This document shows, piece after piece, positions 7,488 through 14,132 of a DNA stretch of 17,220 nt. A program made the translations under genes and the position numbers. This stretch comes from Actinomycetota bacterium (GTDB taxonomy: Bacteria > Actinomycetota > Acidimicrobiia > Acidimicrobiales > CADCSY01): contig JAHWJR010000009.1 of the NCBI GenBank assembly GCA_019348335.1, positions 6,614 through 23,833 on the forward strand, written 5' to 3'. Within the stretch, counting starts at the first letter, position 1; each line of letters opens with the position of its first letter. The notes under the pieces were generated by a model. It did not search any database. It saw only the letters and a program-made list of their open reading frames with translations, and was not told the origin of the DNA.

Positions 7488-7693
7488 GTCGCCGCCACCT
7501 CCTCGTTGCCTTCGTTGGTCACTCGCACCTCGACCAGGTGCGGTACCCGGGCGATCATGCCTCGGATCTCAGGGCGGTCCGGGAGGACGTTGGTCCGACC
7601 GATACGGCCGAGGCCCAGGGCGCGCAACGTTCCCCGGTGCTTCGGCTTGGTGCCGATGGCCGAGCGCACCTGGGTGACCGAAAGGTTCGCCAT
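7484..7693 (-). CDS. rpmD: 50S ribosomal protein L30
   Basis: This is a short bacterial L30 of 69 residues, beginning MANLSVTQVRSAIGTKPKHR and containing TLRALGLGRIGRTNVLPDRP and IRGMIARVPHLVEV, the family core. Six to eight extra residues (NEGNEEVAAT) end the protein. The ATG at 7693 shares one base with the rpsE stop (TGATG), and the gene overlaps rplO by four bases, so it is tightly coupled on both sides. The S5-L30-L15-SecY order is the standard spc arrangement. Confidence 0.98.
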   Translation of the reverse strand: MANLSVTQVRSAIGTKPKHRGTLRALGLGRIGRTNVLPDRPEIRGMIARVPHLVEVRVTNEGNEEVAAT

Positions 7694-8247
7694 CACGCCA
7701 CCTCGGTCGGCGGGGCCGACTGGCGGTTCGACTCCCGGTAGGCGTTGAGCAGCCCGGCGGGGGTGACCTCCTCGGGGGAGAGCCCGCGGGCGCGGGCCAC
7801 CACGTCGGGACGCCGCAGCGACTGGAGGCCGGCCACGGTGGCGCGGGCCACGTTGATGTGGTTGGGCGAGCCCAACGACTTGCACAGCACGTCGTGCACG
7901 CCGGCTTCCTCGAGGATGACCCGAGCGGCGCCGCCGGCGATGACCCCCGTGCCGGGGGCGGCAGGCTTGAGCAGCACCCGGGCGGCGCCGAACTCGCCGA
8001 GCACGGGATGGATGATGGTGGAGCCGGCGAGGGCCACCGAGAAGAGGTTCTTCTTGGCGTCCTCGGTTCCCTTCTGGATGGCGAGCGGCACCTCCCGGGC
8101 CTTGCCGTAGCCCAGGCCGACCCGGCCGGCGCCGTCGCCCACCACCACCAGGGCGGCGAACTGGAAGCGACGACCACCCTTGACCACCTTGGACACCCGC
8201 CGGGGCCGGGTGATCAACCGGCCGTCACGCAGCGCTCCGTCGGACAT
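7693..8247 (-). CDS. rpsE: 30S ribosomal protein S5
   Basis: S5 is at the back of the 30S subunit near the mRNA entry site and influences decoding accuracy. The 184-residue product contains the double-stranded-RNA-binding-like N-terminal domain (RVSKVVKGGRRFQFAALVVV, GDGAGRVGLGYGKAREVPLA). The C-terminal domain includes PGTGVIAGGAARVILEEAGV and SLGSPNHINVARATVAGLQS. The ATG at 8247 is preceded by GGAGG at seven bases, which decides the start over a longer reading into rplR. Length and motifs are ordinary. Confidence 0.99.
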   Translation of the reverse strand: MSDGALRDGRLITRPRRVSKVVKGGRRFQFAALVVVGDGAGRVGLGYGKAREVPLAIQKGTEDAKKNLFSVALAGSTIIHPVLGEFGAARVLLKPAAPGTGVIAGGAARVILEEAGVHDVLCKSLGSPNHINVARATVAGLQSLRRPDVVARARGLSPEEVTPAGLLNAYRESNRQSAPPTEVA

Positions 8248-8278
8248 CAGCAGACCTCCATCATCGTGTGCACAGGCG

Positions 8279-8653
8279 TCAAAGCTCGAGGCCGGCGTCG
8301 CGGGCGGCGTCGGCCACCGCCGCAACCCTGCCGTGGTAGAGAAAGCCGCCGCGGTCGAACACCACTCGGGTGATGCCCGCCGCCTGGGCTCGCTCGGCGA
8401 CCAGGCGTCCCACCGCCGCAGCCGCGTCCCGGTTGCCCGTGCCCGTCCCGCCGTCGGCCCGCAGGGCCGCCTCGAGCGTCGAGGCGGCGGCGAGCGTACG
8501 CCCGTTGCGATCGTCGATCACCTGCGCCGACATGTGCCGGTTGGACCGGAACACGGCAAGACGCGGACGCTCGGTGGTGCCCTGCACCTTCTTGCGCACG
8601 CGCCGGTGCCGACGCGTGCGGGCGACGTGCTTCTGCTTTGCCGAGGAGCTCAT
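8279..8653 (-). CDS. rplR: 50S ribosomal protein L18
   Basis: L18 binds 5S rRNA with L5 and places it in the central protuberance. The 124-residue product has a basic N-terminal arm (RTRRHRRVRKKVQGTTERPR), the core LAVFRSNRHMSAQVIDDRNG, and the C-terminal stretch GITRVVFDRGGFLYHGRVAA, all diagnostic. The chosen ATG lies 19 bases after the rplF stop and matches the expected start; longer in-frame readings run through rplF and show no family similarity. Confidence 0.98.
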   Translation of the reverse strand: MSSSAKQKHVARTRRHRRVRKKVQGTTERPRLAVFRSNRHMSAQVIDDRNGRTLAAASTLEAALRADGGTGTGNRDAAAAVGRLVAERAQAAGITRVVFDRGGFLYHGRVAAVADAARDAGLEL

Positions 8654-8672
8654 CGTCTGCCTTCCGTGCTCG

Positions 8673-9212
8673 TCACTTGGCTGCCTTGCCCGCCTTGCGG
8701 ATGACCCGCTCACCGGAGTAGCGGACGCCCTTGCCCTTGTAGGGCTCGGGCTTGCGCAGCTGGCGGATGTCGGCGGCGACTTGCCCCACCACCTGCTTGT
8801 CGATGCCCTCGACCACGATACGGGTGGGAACGGGCACGGCGAAGGTGACCCCGTCGGGTGCATCGACGGAGACGGGATGGCTGAACCCGAGGGCCAGGTC
8901 GATCCGCTGGGGACCGGCGGCGGTGGCCCGGTACCCCACTCCGACGATCTCGAGCTCCTTGCGGTAACCGGCGGTGACGCCCGTGACCATGTTGGCCACC
9001 AGCGACCGCACCAGCCCGTGCAGCGACCGGCTGTTCCGTTCGTCGTCGGCCCGCTCGACCACCAGCTCCCCGTCGTCACGACGGACGGTGATGGCCTCGG
9101 GCACGTCCTGTTCGAGACTGCCCCTCGGGCCCTTCACCGCGACACGCTGGCCGGAGATCGTGATCTCGACCCCGTCGGGCACCGGGATGGGACTGCGTCC
9201 GATCCTACTCAC
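8673..9212 (-). CDS. rplF: 50S ribosomal protein L6
   Basis: L6 binds helix 97 of 23S rRNA near the factor-binding site. The 179-residue product starts MSRIGRSPIPVPDGVEI, has the two duplicated L6 domains (about 1-82 and 83-179), and ends with the signature PEPYKGKGVRYSGERVIRKA followed by GKAAK. The initiation codon is GTG at 9212, supported by GGAGG six bases upstream (9219-9223). A longer reading from an upstream start would run into rpsH and is not similar to L6. The intergenic distance to rpsH is 34 bases. Confidence 0.98.
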   Translation of the reverse strand: MSRIGRSPIPVPDGVEITISGQRVAVKGPRGSLEQDVPEAITVRRDDGELVVERADDERNSRSLHGLVRSLVANMVTGVTAGYRKELEIVGVGYRATAAGPQRIDLALGFSHPVSVDAPDGVTFAVPVPTRIVVEGIDKQVVGQVAADIRQLRKPEPYKGKGVRYSGERVIRKAGKAAK

Positions 9213-9246
9213 GCCACGCCTCCACGGTTTCCATGGTTCTCCACCA

Positions 9247-9651
9247 TCACCACACGTAGCAAAGGATCTCGCCCCCGACGCGACGCTGTCGCGCCTCGCG
9301 GTCGGTGAGCAGCCCCTGGCTGGTGGACAGGACGGCGACGCCCAGGCCTCCGAGCACACGCGGCAGGCGATCGGCCTGGCGGTAGATGCGCAGGCCCGGC
9401 TTGGACACCCGCTTGATGCCCGAGATGGTGCGCTCGCGGTCCGGCGAGTACTTCATCCTGACCGTGAGGATGCGTCCCGGCCCGGCGGGATCGTCGGCGA
9501 CCGAGAAGCCCTCGATGTAGCCCTCCCGCTCCAGCACGGAGGCCAGCGACTCCTTCAGCTTCGACGACGGCATCCGCACCTGGTCGTGGAAGGCGACGTT
9601 GCCGTTGCGCAGCCGGGTGAGCATGTCGGCGATGGGATCGGTCATGGTCAT
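9247..9651 (-). CDS. rpsH: 30S ribosomal protein S8
   Basis: S8 is a primary binder of the central 16S rRNA domain; in E. coli it also represses the spc operon. The 134-residue product starts MTMTDPIADMLTRLRNGNVA, has PSSKLKESLASVLEREGYIE, and ends with the RNA-binding portion (GLGVAVLSTSQGLLTDREAR) followed by GGEILCYVW. Two ATG codons lie six bases apart. The first (9651) is six bases from a GAGGGAGG ribosome binding site and is preferred over the second (9645). It follows the zinc-type S14 gene by 43 bases. Confidence 0.98.
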   Translation of the reverse strand: MTMTDPIADMLTRLRNGNVAFHDQVRMPSSKLKESLASVLEREGYIEGFSVADDPAGPGRILTVRMKYSPDRERTISGIKRVSKPGLRIYRQADRLPRVLGGLGVAVLSTSQGLLTDREARQRRVGGEILCYVW

Positions 9652-9694
9652 GCTCGGCCTCCCTCGCTTCCTCGAACTTGACTGGCCACGGCCA

Positions 9695-9880
9695 TCACCA
9701 GCTCGCCTTGGTCACGCCCGGCACCTCGCCGGCGTGCACCATCTCGCGCAGGCAGATGCGGCAGAGGCCGAACTTGCGGAACACGGCGCGCGGCCGCCCG
9801 CATCGGCGGCAGCGCGTGTAGCCGCGCACCTTGTACTTCGGGGTGCGCTTCTGCTTCTCGACGAGTGCCTTCTTGGCCAT
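9695..9880 (-). CDS. rpsZ: 30S ribosomal protein S14 type Z (zinc-binding, 61 residues)
   Basis: S14 is in the 30S head and contacts 16S rRNA near the A site. This is the short 61-residue zinc form, with Cys24, Cys27, Cys40 and Cys43 in the pattern CRRCGRPRAVFRKFGLCRIC; the protein ends GVTKASW. The zinc-free paralogue is about 90-100 residues long and lacks the cysteines. The ATG at 9880 follows a GAGG ribosome binding site. It lies between rplE and rpsH as in most spc operons. Confidence 0.99.
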   Translation of the reverse strand: MAKKALVEKQKRTPKYKVRGYTRCRRCGRPRAVFRKFGLCRICLREMVHAGEVPGVTKASW

Positions 9881-9930
9881 GGGGTTCCTCTACCTCCTGT
9901 GCGACGCTCGGTCGCCTGACATGTGGCCCA

Positions 9931-10515
9931 TCACGCGGCACCGTCGCGGCGGAAGGGAAAGTTGAAGGCGTCCAGCAGCGCCCGCCCCTCGGCGTCGGTC
10001 CGGGCGGTGGTGACGATGACGATGTCCATCCCGCGGGGGGTGTCGACCTTGTCGTAGTCGATCTCCGGGAAGATCAGCTGCTCGGTGACGCCGAAGTTGT
10101 AGTTGCCTCTGCCGTCGAAGCCGGTGGGCGGCAGGCCGCGGAAGTCTCGGATGCGAGGAATGGCGAGGGCGACGAGGCGGTCGAAGAACTCCCACATCCG
10201 GTCGCCCCGCAAGGTGACCTTGGCCCCGATGGCGTTGCCCTCCCGGAGCTTGAAGCCGGCGATCGACTTGCGAGCCTTGGTGACCAGCGGCTTCTGACCG
10301 GTGATCTGGGTGAGGTCCCGCACGGCGCCCTCCAGCAGGGAAGGTTGGCCCACGGCGCCGCCCACACCCATGTTCACCACGATCTTCTCGATCCGCGGGA
10401 CCTCCATGATGTTGGACAGCCCGAGCTGCTCGCCCAGGGCGGAGCGGACCTCTTCCTCGTAGCGCCGGCGCAGCCGGGGCCGAGGACGGGCAGGAACGGT
10501 CGTCGTCGCGCTCAT
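9931..10515 (-). CDS. rplE: 50S ribosomal protein L5
   Basis: L5 binds 5S rRNA and contacts the P-site tRNA elbow and S13. The 194-residue product has the family core VPRIEKIVVNMGVGGAVGQ, ITGQKPLVTKARKSIAGFKL and REGNAIGAKVTLRG. The C-terminal part has FRGLPPTGFDGRGNYNFGVT, EQLIFPEIDYDKVD and RGMDIVIVTTA. About 15 basic, proline-rich residues precede the usual start. The ATG overlaps the rplX stop as ATGA (10512-10515). Confidence 0.99.
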   Translation of the reverse strand: MSATTTVPARPRPRLRRRYEEEVRSALGEQLGLSNIMEVPRIEKIVVNMGVGGAVGQPSLLEGAVRDLTQITGQKPLVTKARKSIAGFKLREGNAIGAKVTLRGDRMWEFFDRLVALAIPRIRDFRGLPPTGFDGRGNYNFGVTEQLIFPEIDYDKVDTPRGMDIVIVTTARTDAEGRALLDAFNFPFRRDGAA

Positions 10516-10826
10516 GAGTCGAGGTCCACTCCGGTGCGCCGGCAGATCCGGACCTTGCGGCCGTCGGCATCGACCCGGTAGCCCACCCGGGTCGGCCGAC
10601 CGTCGCCCGGGCTGATCACCGCCACGTTCGACACCTGAATGGGCATGTCCTTGTCGATGATCCCGCCCTGCATGGTCATGCGGGTCGGCCGTTGGTGGCG
10701 CTTGGCGACGTTGACGCCCTCCACGATGACCTTCCCCCGGGTTGGCAGGGCACTCATCACCACGCCTTCCTTGCCCCGGTCCTTGCCGGCCAGCACCTTC
10801 ACTCGGTCACCCTTGCGAATCTTCAT
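10512..10826 (-). CDS. rplX: 50S ribosomal protein L24
   Basis: L24 is an early 50S assembly protein at the exit-tunnel rim. The 104-residue product begins with the KOW motif (MKIRKGDRVKVLAGKDRGKE) and contains VEGVNVAKRHQRPTRMTMQG, then GIIDKDMPIQVSNVAVI, the usual L24 middle. The C-terminus is RVDADGRKVRICRRTGVDLDS. The ATG directly abuts the rplN stop (TAGATG), and the gene overlaps rplE by four bases. Confidence 0.99.
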   Translation of the reverse strand: MKIRKGDRVKVLAGKDRGKEGVVMSALPTRGKVIVEGVNVAKRHQRPTRMTMQGGIIDKDMPIQVSNVAVISPGDGRPTRVGYRVDADGRKVRICRRTGVDLDS

Positions 10827-11195
10827 CTACAACACCTCCGGCGCGAGCGACACGATTCGCATGAACCGCTTGTCGCGCAGTTCCCGGCCCACGGGCCCGA
10901 AGATGCGGGTCCCCCGGGGCTGGCTCTGGTCGTTGATCAACACCGCGGCGTTCTCGTCGAAGCGGATGTAAGACCCGTCGGCCCGGCGCTTCTCCTTCTT
11001 GACGCGCACGACGACGCACTTGACCACATCGCCCCGCTTCACCGCCGCGCCAGGGATGGCGTCCTTCACCGTGGCCACGAACACGTCGCCGATCGAGGCA
11101 TAGCGTCGTCGGGAGCCACCCAGCACCTTGATGCAGAGGACCTCCTTGGCGCCGCTGTTGTCGGCGACCCGCAGTCGCGACTCCTGTTGGATCAT
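10827..11195 (-). CDS. rplN: 50S ribosomal protein L14
   Basis: L14 is at the subunit interface, forms bridges to 16S rRNA and is the docking site of the silencing factor RsfS. The 122-residue product is standard in length and begins MIQQESRLRVADNSGAKEVL. It has the GGSRRRYASIGDVFVATVKD core and ends GRELRDKRFMRIVSLAPEVL. The ATG overlaps the rpsQ stop as ATGA, so what are separate S10 and spc operons in E. coli are here joined without a gap. Confidence 0.99.
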   Translation of the reverse strand: MIQQESRLRVADNSGAKEVLCIKVLGGSRRRYASIGDVFVATVKDAIPGAAVKRGDVVKCVVVRVKKEKRRADGSYIRFDENAAVLINDQSQPRGTRIFGPVGRELRDKRFMRIVSLAPEVL

Positions 11196-11482
11196 CGTGC
11201 GCGCTCCAGGACCTCGACCAGGCGCCAGCGCTTGAGCTTGGACAGCGGCCGCGTCTCCTGGATGCGCACCCGGTCACCCGCCCGGGCCTGGTTCTCGTCG
11301 TCATGGGCGTACAGCCGTGACGTGCGCTGGACCGTCTTGGCGTACCGCTGGTGGCGCACCCGGTCGACCACCCGCACCACGATCGTCTTGTCCATGGACG
11401 CCGACGCCACCAAGCCCTCGCGGACCTTGCGCGCCGGACGGACCGTCGCGTCCGTCGCACCCTGCGTTCCCGTCTCGCTCAC
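11192..11482 (-). CDS. rpsQ: 30S ribosomal protein S17
   Basis: S17 binds the 5' domain of 16S rRNA early in 30S assembly. The 96-residue product has the core SMDKTIVVRVVDRVRHQRYA, KTVQRTSRLYAHDDENQARA and GDRVRIQETRPLSKLKRWRL. The start is GTG at 11482, overlapping the rpmC stop as GTGA. It gives an N-terminal stretch of about 18 residues before the conserved RKVREGLV. An internal ATG (residue 30, MDKTIVV) would cut off the first beta strand and is rejected. Confidence 0.97.
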   Translation of the reverse strand: MSETGTQGATDATVRPARKVREGLVASASMDKTIVVRVVDRVRHQRYAKTVQRTSRLYAHDDENQARAGDRVRIQETRPLSKLKRWRLVEVLERAR

Positions 11483-11778
11483 GACCGGTCCTCTCCGTCT
11501 GCACTCCCGGCCGCGGTGGCCTGGTTTCCGCTCCCGGCCGCTGTGGCCTGGTCTCCACTTCCAGCCGCAAGTGCCTCGGCGGCGGCGATCTCCCGCTCGC
11601 GCAGCACGGTGTGCAGCCGAGCGACGTCCTTGCGCAACTGCCCCAGGCGGGCGTGGTTGTCGAGCTGGCCGGTCACGTGCTGGAACCGGAGGTTGAACAG
11701 CTCACCTTGCACCTCGCTCAGGCGTTGCACCAGCTCCTCGTCACCGAGGTCGCGCAACTCCCTCGTGGTGGACGCCAT
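11479..11778 (-). CDS. rpmC: 50S ribosomal protein L29 with repetitive C-terminal tail
   Basis: L29 is a small coiled-coil-like protein beside the exit tunnel, near the SRP and trigger-factor docking site. The first 66 residues are ordinary (RELRDLGDEELVQRLSEVQG, ELFNLRFQHVTGQLDNHARL, then QLRKDVARLHTVLRERE). The last 30 or so are a low-complexity tail encoded by a 27-base tandem repeat, with the peptide unit AGSG(D/N)QATA present twice and partly a third time. Typical L29 has 60-75 residues; this one has 99. The ATG shares one base with the rplP stop (TGATG). Confidence 0.97.
   Translation of the reverse strand: MASTTRELRDLGDEELVQRLSEVQGELFNLRFQHVTGQLDNHARLGQLRKDVARLHTVLREREIAAAEALAAGSGDQATAAGSGNQATAAGSADGEDRS
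11504..11584. repeat. 27-base tandem repeat inside rpmC
   Basis: Two adjacent 27-base units (11504-11530 and 11531-11557) both begin CTCCCGGCCGC and differ at only a few positions. A third, clearly diverged unit occupies 11558-11584. The period is a multiple of three, so copy-number changes keep the reading frame. It encodes the C-terminal tail of L29. Confidence 0.8.
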
Positions 11779-12200
11779 CAGACCTCCTCCGCACTGGCCC
11801 GGCTGATCACCCGGGCACGAATGGGCAGCTTCTGGATGGCCCGCTCGAGGGCCCCCTTCGCCAGCTCCTCGTTGACGCCTGCCAGCTCGAACATGACCCG
11901 GCCCGGCTTGACCACTGCCACCCAGCGCTCGGGGTTGCCCTTGCCCGACCCCATGCGGGTCTCGGCCGGCTTCTCCGTGACCGGACGGTCGGGGAAGATC
12001 GTGATCCACACCTTGCCGCCACGCTTCACGTGGCGGGTCATGGCGATACGGGCAGCCTCGATCTGGCGGGCGGTGATCCACCCCGGCTCCAGGGCCTGGA
12101 TGCCGTACTCGCCGAAGGCGACCTTGGTCCCACCCTTTGCCGGGCCGGTCATGCGCCCTCGTTGCTGCTTGCGGTGCTTCACCTTCTTCGGCATCAACAT
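11778..12200 (-). CDS. rplP: 50S ribosomal protein L16
   Basis: L16 organises the A-site region of 23S rRNA and is needed late in 50S assembly. The 140-residue product begins MLMPKKVKHRKQQRGRMTG and has GEYGIQALEPGWITARQIEA, then KVWITIFPDRPVTEKPAETR and MGSGKGNPERWVAVVKPGR, all typical. The C-terminus is LPIRARVISRASAEEV. The gene starts four bases after rpsC and shares one base with rpmC. Confidence 0.99.
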   Translation of the reverse strand: MLMPKKVKHRKQQRGRMTGPAKGGTKVAFGEYGIQALEPGWITARQIEAARIAMTRHVKRGGKVWITIFPDRPVTEKPAETRMGSGKGNPERWVAVVKPGRVMFELAGVNEELAKGALERAIQKLPIRARVISRASAEEV

Positions 12201-12204
12201 GGTG

Positions 12205-13119
12205 CTAATCCCCCTCGCCGGGCCGGAAGTGGGGCGTCTCGTGGTGCTCCCTCGTGAGACGCTCGATCTCCTCCTCCTCGGCGAGCAGACGCTCGAGCTC
12301 GGGGTCGGCCTCTTTCAGGATGGGCTCGGCGTCGGTCCGCTCAGCAGCTTCGCCGGCTGCCGGCTCGGCGCCTTCGGGTCGGCGTCGACCGCCGCCGGCG
12401 GAGACCACCTTGCGGGGACGGGCCGGGCCCGAGGTCTCACCCACGGCCATGGCGGCTTCGCGGGTCGCCTTGTCGTCGCCGGAGGTGCGGTAGGGCAGGA
12501 TGTCACCCTTGTAGATCCACACCTTCACGCCGATGCGGCCGTAGGTCGTACGAGCCTCCCGGAAGCCGTAGTCGATGTCGGCCCGGAGCGTGTGCAACGG
12601 GACCCGACCCTCGCGGTACCACTCGGTACGGCTCATCTCGGCGCCGTTCAGCCGGCCGGAGCACTGCACCCGGATCCCGGGAACTCCCGCCTTCTGGGCG
12701 TTCTGCACCGCCCTCTTCATGGCCCGCCGGAAGTTGACCCGGCCGGCCAGCTGATCGGCCACGCCCTGGGCGATGAGGGCGGCGTCGAGCTCGGGCTGCT
12801 TGATCTCCTGGATGTTGAGCTGGATCCGGTTGTTGCCGGTGATCTTGGCCAGCCCCGTCCGCAGGCGGTCGGCCTCGCTCCCCCGGCGTCCGATCACGAT
12901 GCCGGGACGAGCGGTGTGCACGTCGACACGGAGGCGGTCGCGGGTGCGCTCGACCTCGACCCGGCTGATGGCCGCGTGCGGCAGCTGTGTCATGAGGTAG
13001 TCGCGGATGCGCCAGTCCTCGATCAGGTAGTCGGTGTACTCCCGGTCGCTGAACCACCGAGACTTCCAGTCGGTGGTCACGCCCAGGCGGAACCCGTACG
13101 GGTTGACCTTCTGGCCCAT
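12205..13119 (-). CDS. rpsC: 30S ribosomal protein S3 with acidic C-terminal extension
   Basis: S3 is at the mRNA entry tunnel and takes part in mRNA unwinding. The 304-residue product begins MGQKVNPYGFRLGVTTDWKS. It has the KH motif GIVIGRRGSEAD at about 73-84 and the C-terminal domain through RTTYGRIGVKVWIYKGDILP (about 190-209). Residues 212-304 form an extension rich in Ala, Gly, Glu and Arg with a strongly charged end (DPELERLLAEEEEIERLTRE). E. coli S3 has 233 residues, so this is about 70 longer. The ATG immediately follows the rplV stop (TAGATG). Confidence 0.98.
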   Translation of the reverse strand: MGQKVNPYGFRLGVTTDWKSRWFSDREYTDYLIEDWRIRDYLMTQLPHAAISRVEVERTRDRLRVDVHTARPGIVIGRRGSEADRLRTGLAKITGNNRIQLNIQEIKQPELDAALIAQGVADQLAGRVNFRRAMKRAVQNAQKAGVPGIRVQCSGRLNGAEMSRTEWYREGRVPLHTLRADIDYGFREARTTYGRIGVKVWIYKGDILPYRTSGDDKATREAAMAVGETSGPARPRKVVSAGGGRRRPEGAEPAAGEAAERTDAEPILKEADPELERLLAEEEEIERLTREHHETPHFRPGEGD

Positions 13120-13836
13120 CTAACGCTCCTCCTCTGCGCCAGGCGAGCTGCCCGGCGTCGCCGCTTCGCCCGAGGCCTCGGCACCGCTCGTTGCCGCCTG
13201 CCCCTCGTCGCCCGCCGGCTCGTCCCGGCCCTCGTCCGGCGACTCCGGTTCGGGCTGGCCCTCGGCTCCGGCCTCATCACGAGCTGCGCCGGCCTCGCCC
13301 TCGGACGTCTGTCCCGAGGACTGCTCGCCAGCGCCTGCCGCACCACTGCGACCGCCCCGCCGGCGACGGGTACGCCGGCGACGCTCCTCGGTCGCCTGCT
13401 GACCGGACCGCCGCGCCGCCCGGCTGCCGGGACGGCTCTCCTCGCGGGCCCGCCGACGTTCGAGCTCCTCCTCTGACATCCGGCTCACGATGATGGTGAT
13501 GTGGCACGTCCGCTTGCGGATGCGAGTGGCCCGGCCGCGCGCCCGCGGCCGGAACCGCCGGATGGTCCGGCCCTCGTCGGCGTAGCACGCCGACACCACC
13601 AGGTCGTCACCGATCTGGTCGTCGTTGTGCTCGGCGTTGGCGATGGCCGAACGCAGCAGCTTCAGAACCACCTGCGCCGCGTCGCGCTCGGAGAACCGGA
13701 GGATCTGCTCGGCGCTGCGGACGTCGGCGCCTCGGATGAGATCGAGCACGGCGCGAGCCTTGGTCGCCGACATGCGGATGTGGCGTGCGGTGGCGCGCGT
13801 GCCCGGTCGCTCGTTGGTGCGGACTGGTGCGGACAT
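13120..13836 (-). CDS. rplV: 50S ribosomal protein L22 with long low-complexity C-terminal tail
   Basis: L22 lines the peptide exit tunnel with a beta-hairpin loop. The core (about residues 1-118) is ordinary: ARHIRMSATKARAVLDLIRG, AIANAEHNDDQ, then RFRPRARGRATRIRKRTCHI and TIIVS. Residues 119-162 form a highly basic stretch (EERRRRTRRRRGGRSG), and residues 163-238 are acidic and rich in Gly, Ala, Glu, Ser and Pro. Total length is 238 against about 110-130 for most bacteria. The frame is continuous, and the stop abuts the rpsC start, so this is a real extension rather than a frameshift. It begins two bases after rpsS. Confidence 0.98.
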   Translation of the reverse strand: MSAPVRTNERPGTRATARHIRMSATKARAVLDLIRGADVRSAEQILRFSERDAAQVVLKLLRSAIANAEHNDDQIGDDLVVSACYADEGRTIRRFRPRARGRATRIRKRTCHITIIVSRMSEEELERRRAREESRPGSRAARRSGQQATEERRRRTRRRRGGRSGAAGAGEQSSGQTSEGEAGAARDEAGAEGQPEPESPDEGRDEPAGDEGQAATSGAEASGEAATPGSSPGAEEER

Positions 13837-13838
13837 CG

Positions 13839-14117
13839 CTACCGCCGCCCCCCTCGTTCTTGGCCGGCGTGGAAACGGAAGGTCCGCGTGGGCGCAAACT
13901 CCCCCAGCTTGTGCCCCACCATGGATTCGGTGATGTACACGGGGACGTGCTTGCGCCCGTCGTGGACGGCGATGGTGTGCCCGACCATCTCGGGGATGAT
14001 CGTGGACCGGCGGGACCAGGTCTTGATGACCCGCTTCTCCCGCTTGTCGTTCAAGTCGTCGACCTTCTTGAGGAGGTGGTCGTCGACGAAGGGCCCCTTC
14101 TTCAGGCTGCGCGGCAT
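13839..14117 (-). CDS. rpsS: 30S ribosomal protein S19
   Basis: S19 is in the 30S head, pairs with S13 and touches the A-site tRNA side. The 92-residue product begins MPRSLKKGPFVDDHLLKKVD and contains IKTWSRRSTIIPEMVGHTIA, VHDGRKHVPVYITESMVGHK and LGEFAPTRTFRFHAG. These are near-invariant features, and the length is standard. A GGGAG ribosome binding site precedes the ATG in the 15-base gap after rplB. Confidence 0.99.
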   Translation of the reverse strand: MPRSLKKGPFVDDHLLKKVDDLNDKREKRVIKTWSRRSTIIPEMVGHTIAVHDGRKHVPVYITESMVGHKLGEFAPTRTFRFHAGQERGGRR

Positions 14118-14132
14118 CTCGCTCCCTGCTCG

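Noticed and set aside
9213..9359. N-terminally extended L6
   Set aside because: The extra 49 codons overlap rpsH and do not resemble L6; the GTG at 9212 has a GGAGG site at the right distance and gives the canonical N-terminus.
11504..11584. CRISPR-like or mobile repeat
   Set aside because: The units are directly adjacent without spacers, in frame within rpmC, and too few.
11317..13476. A 719-codon open frame on the plus strand
   Set aside because: It lies opposite rpsQ, rpmC, rplP, rpsC and rplV, whose products are unmistakable. In GC-rich DNA the frame opposite a coding strand is often open by codon bias, and the translation shows no recognisable domain.
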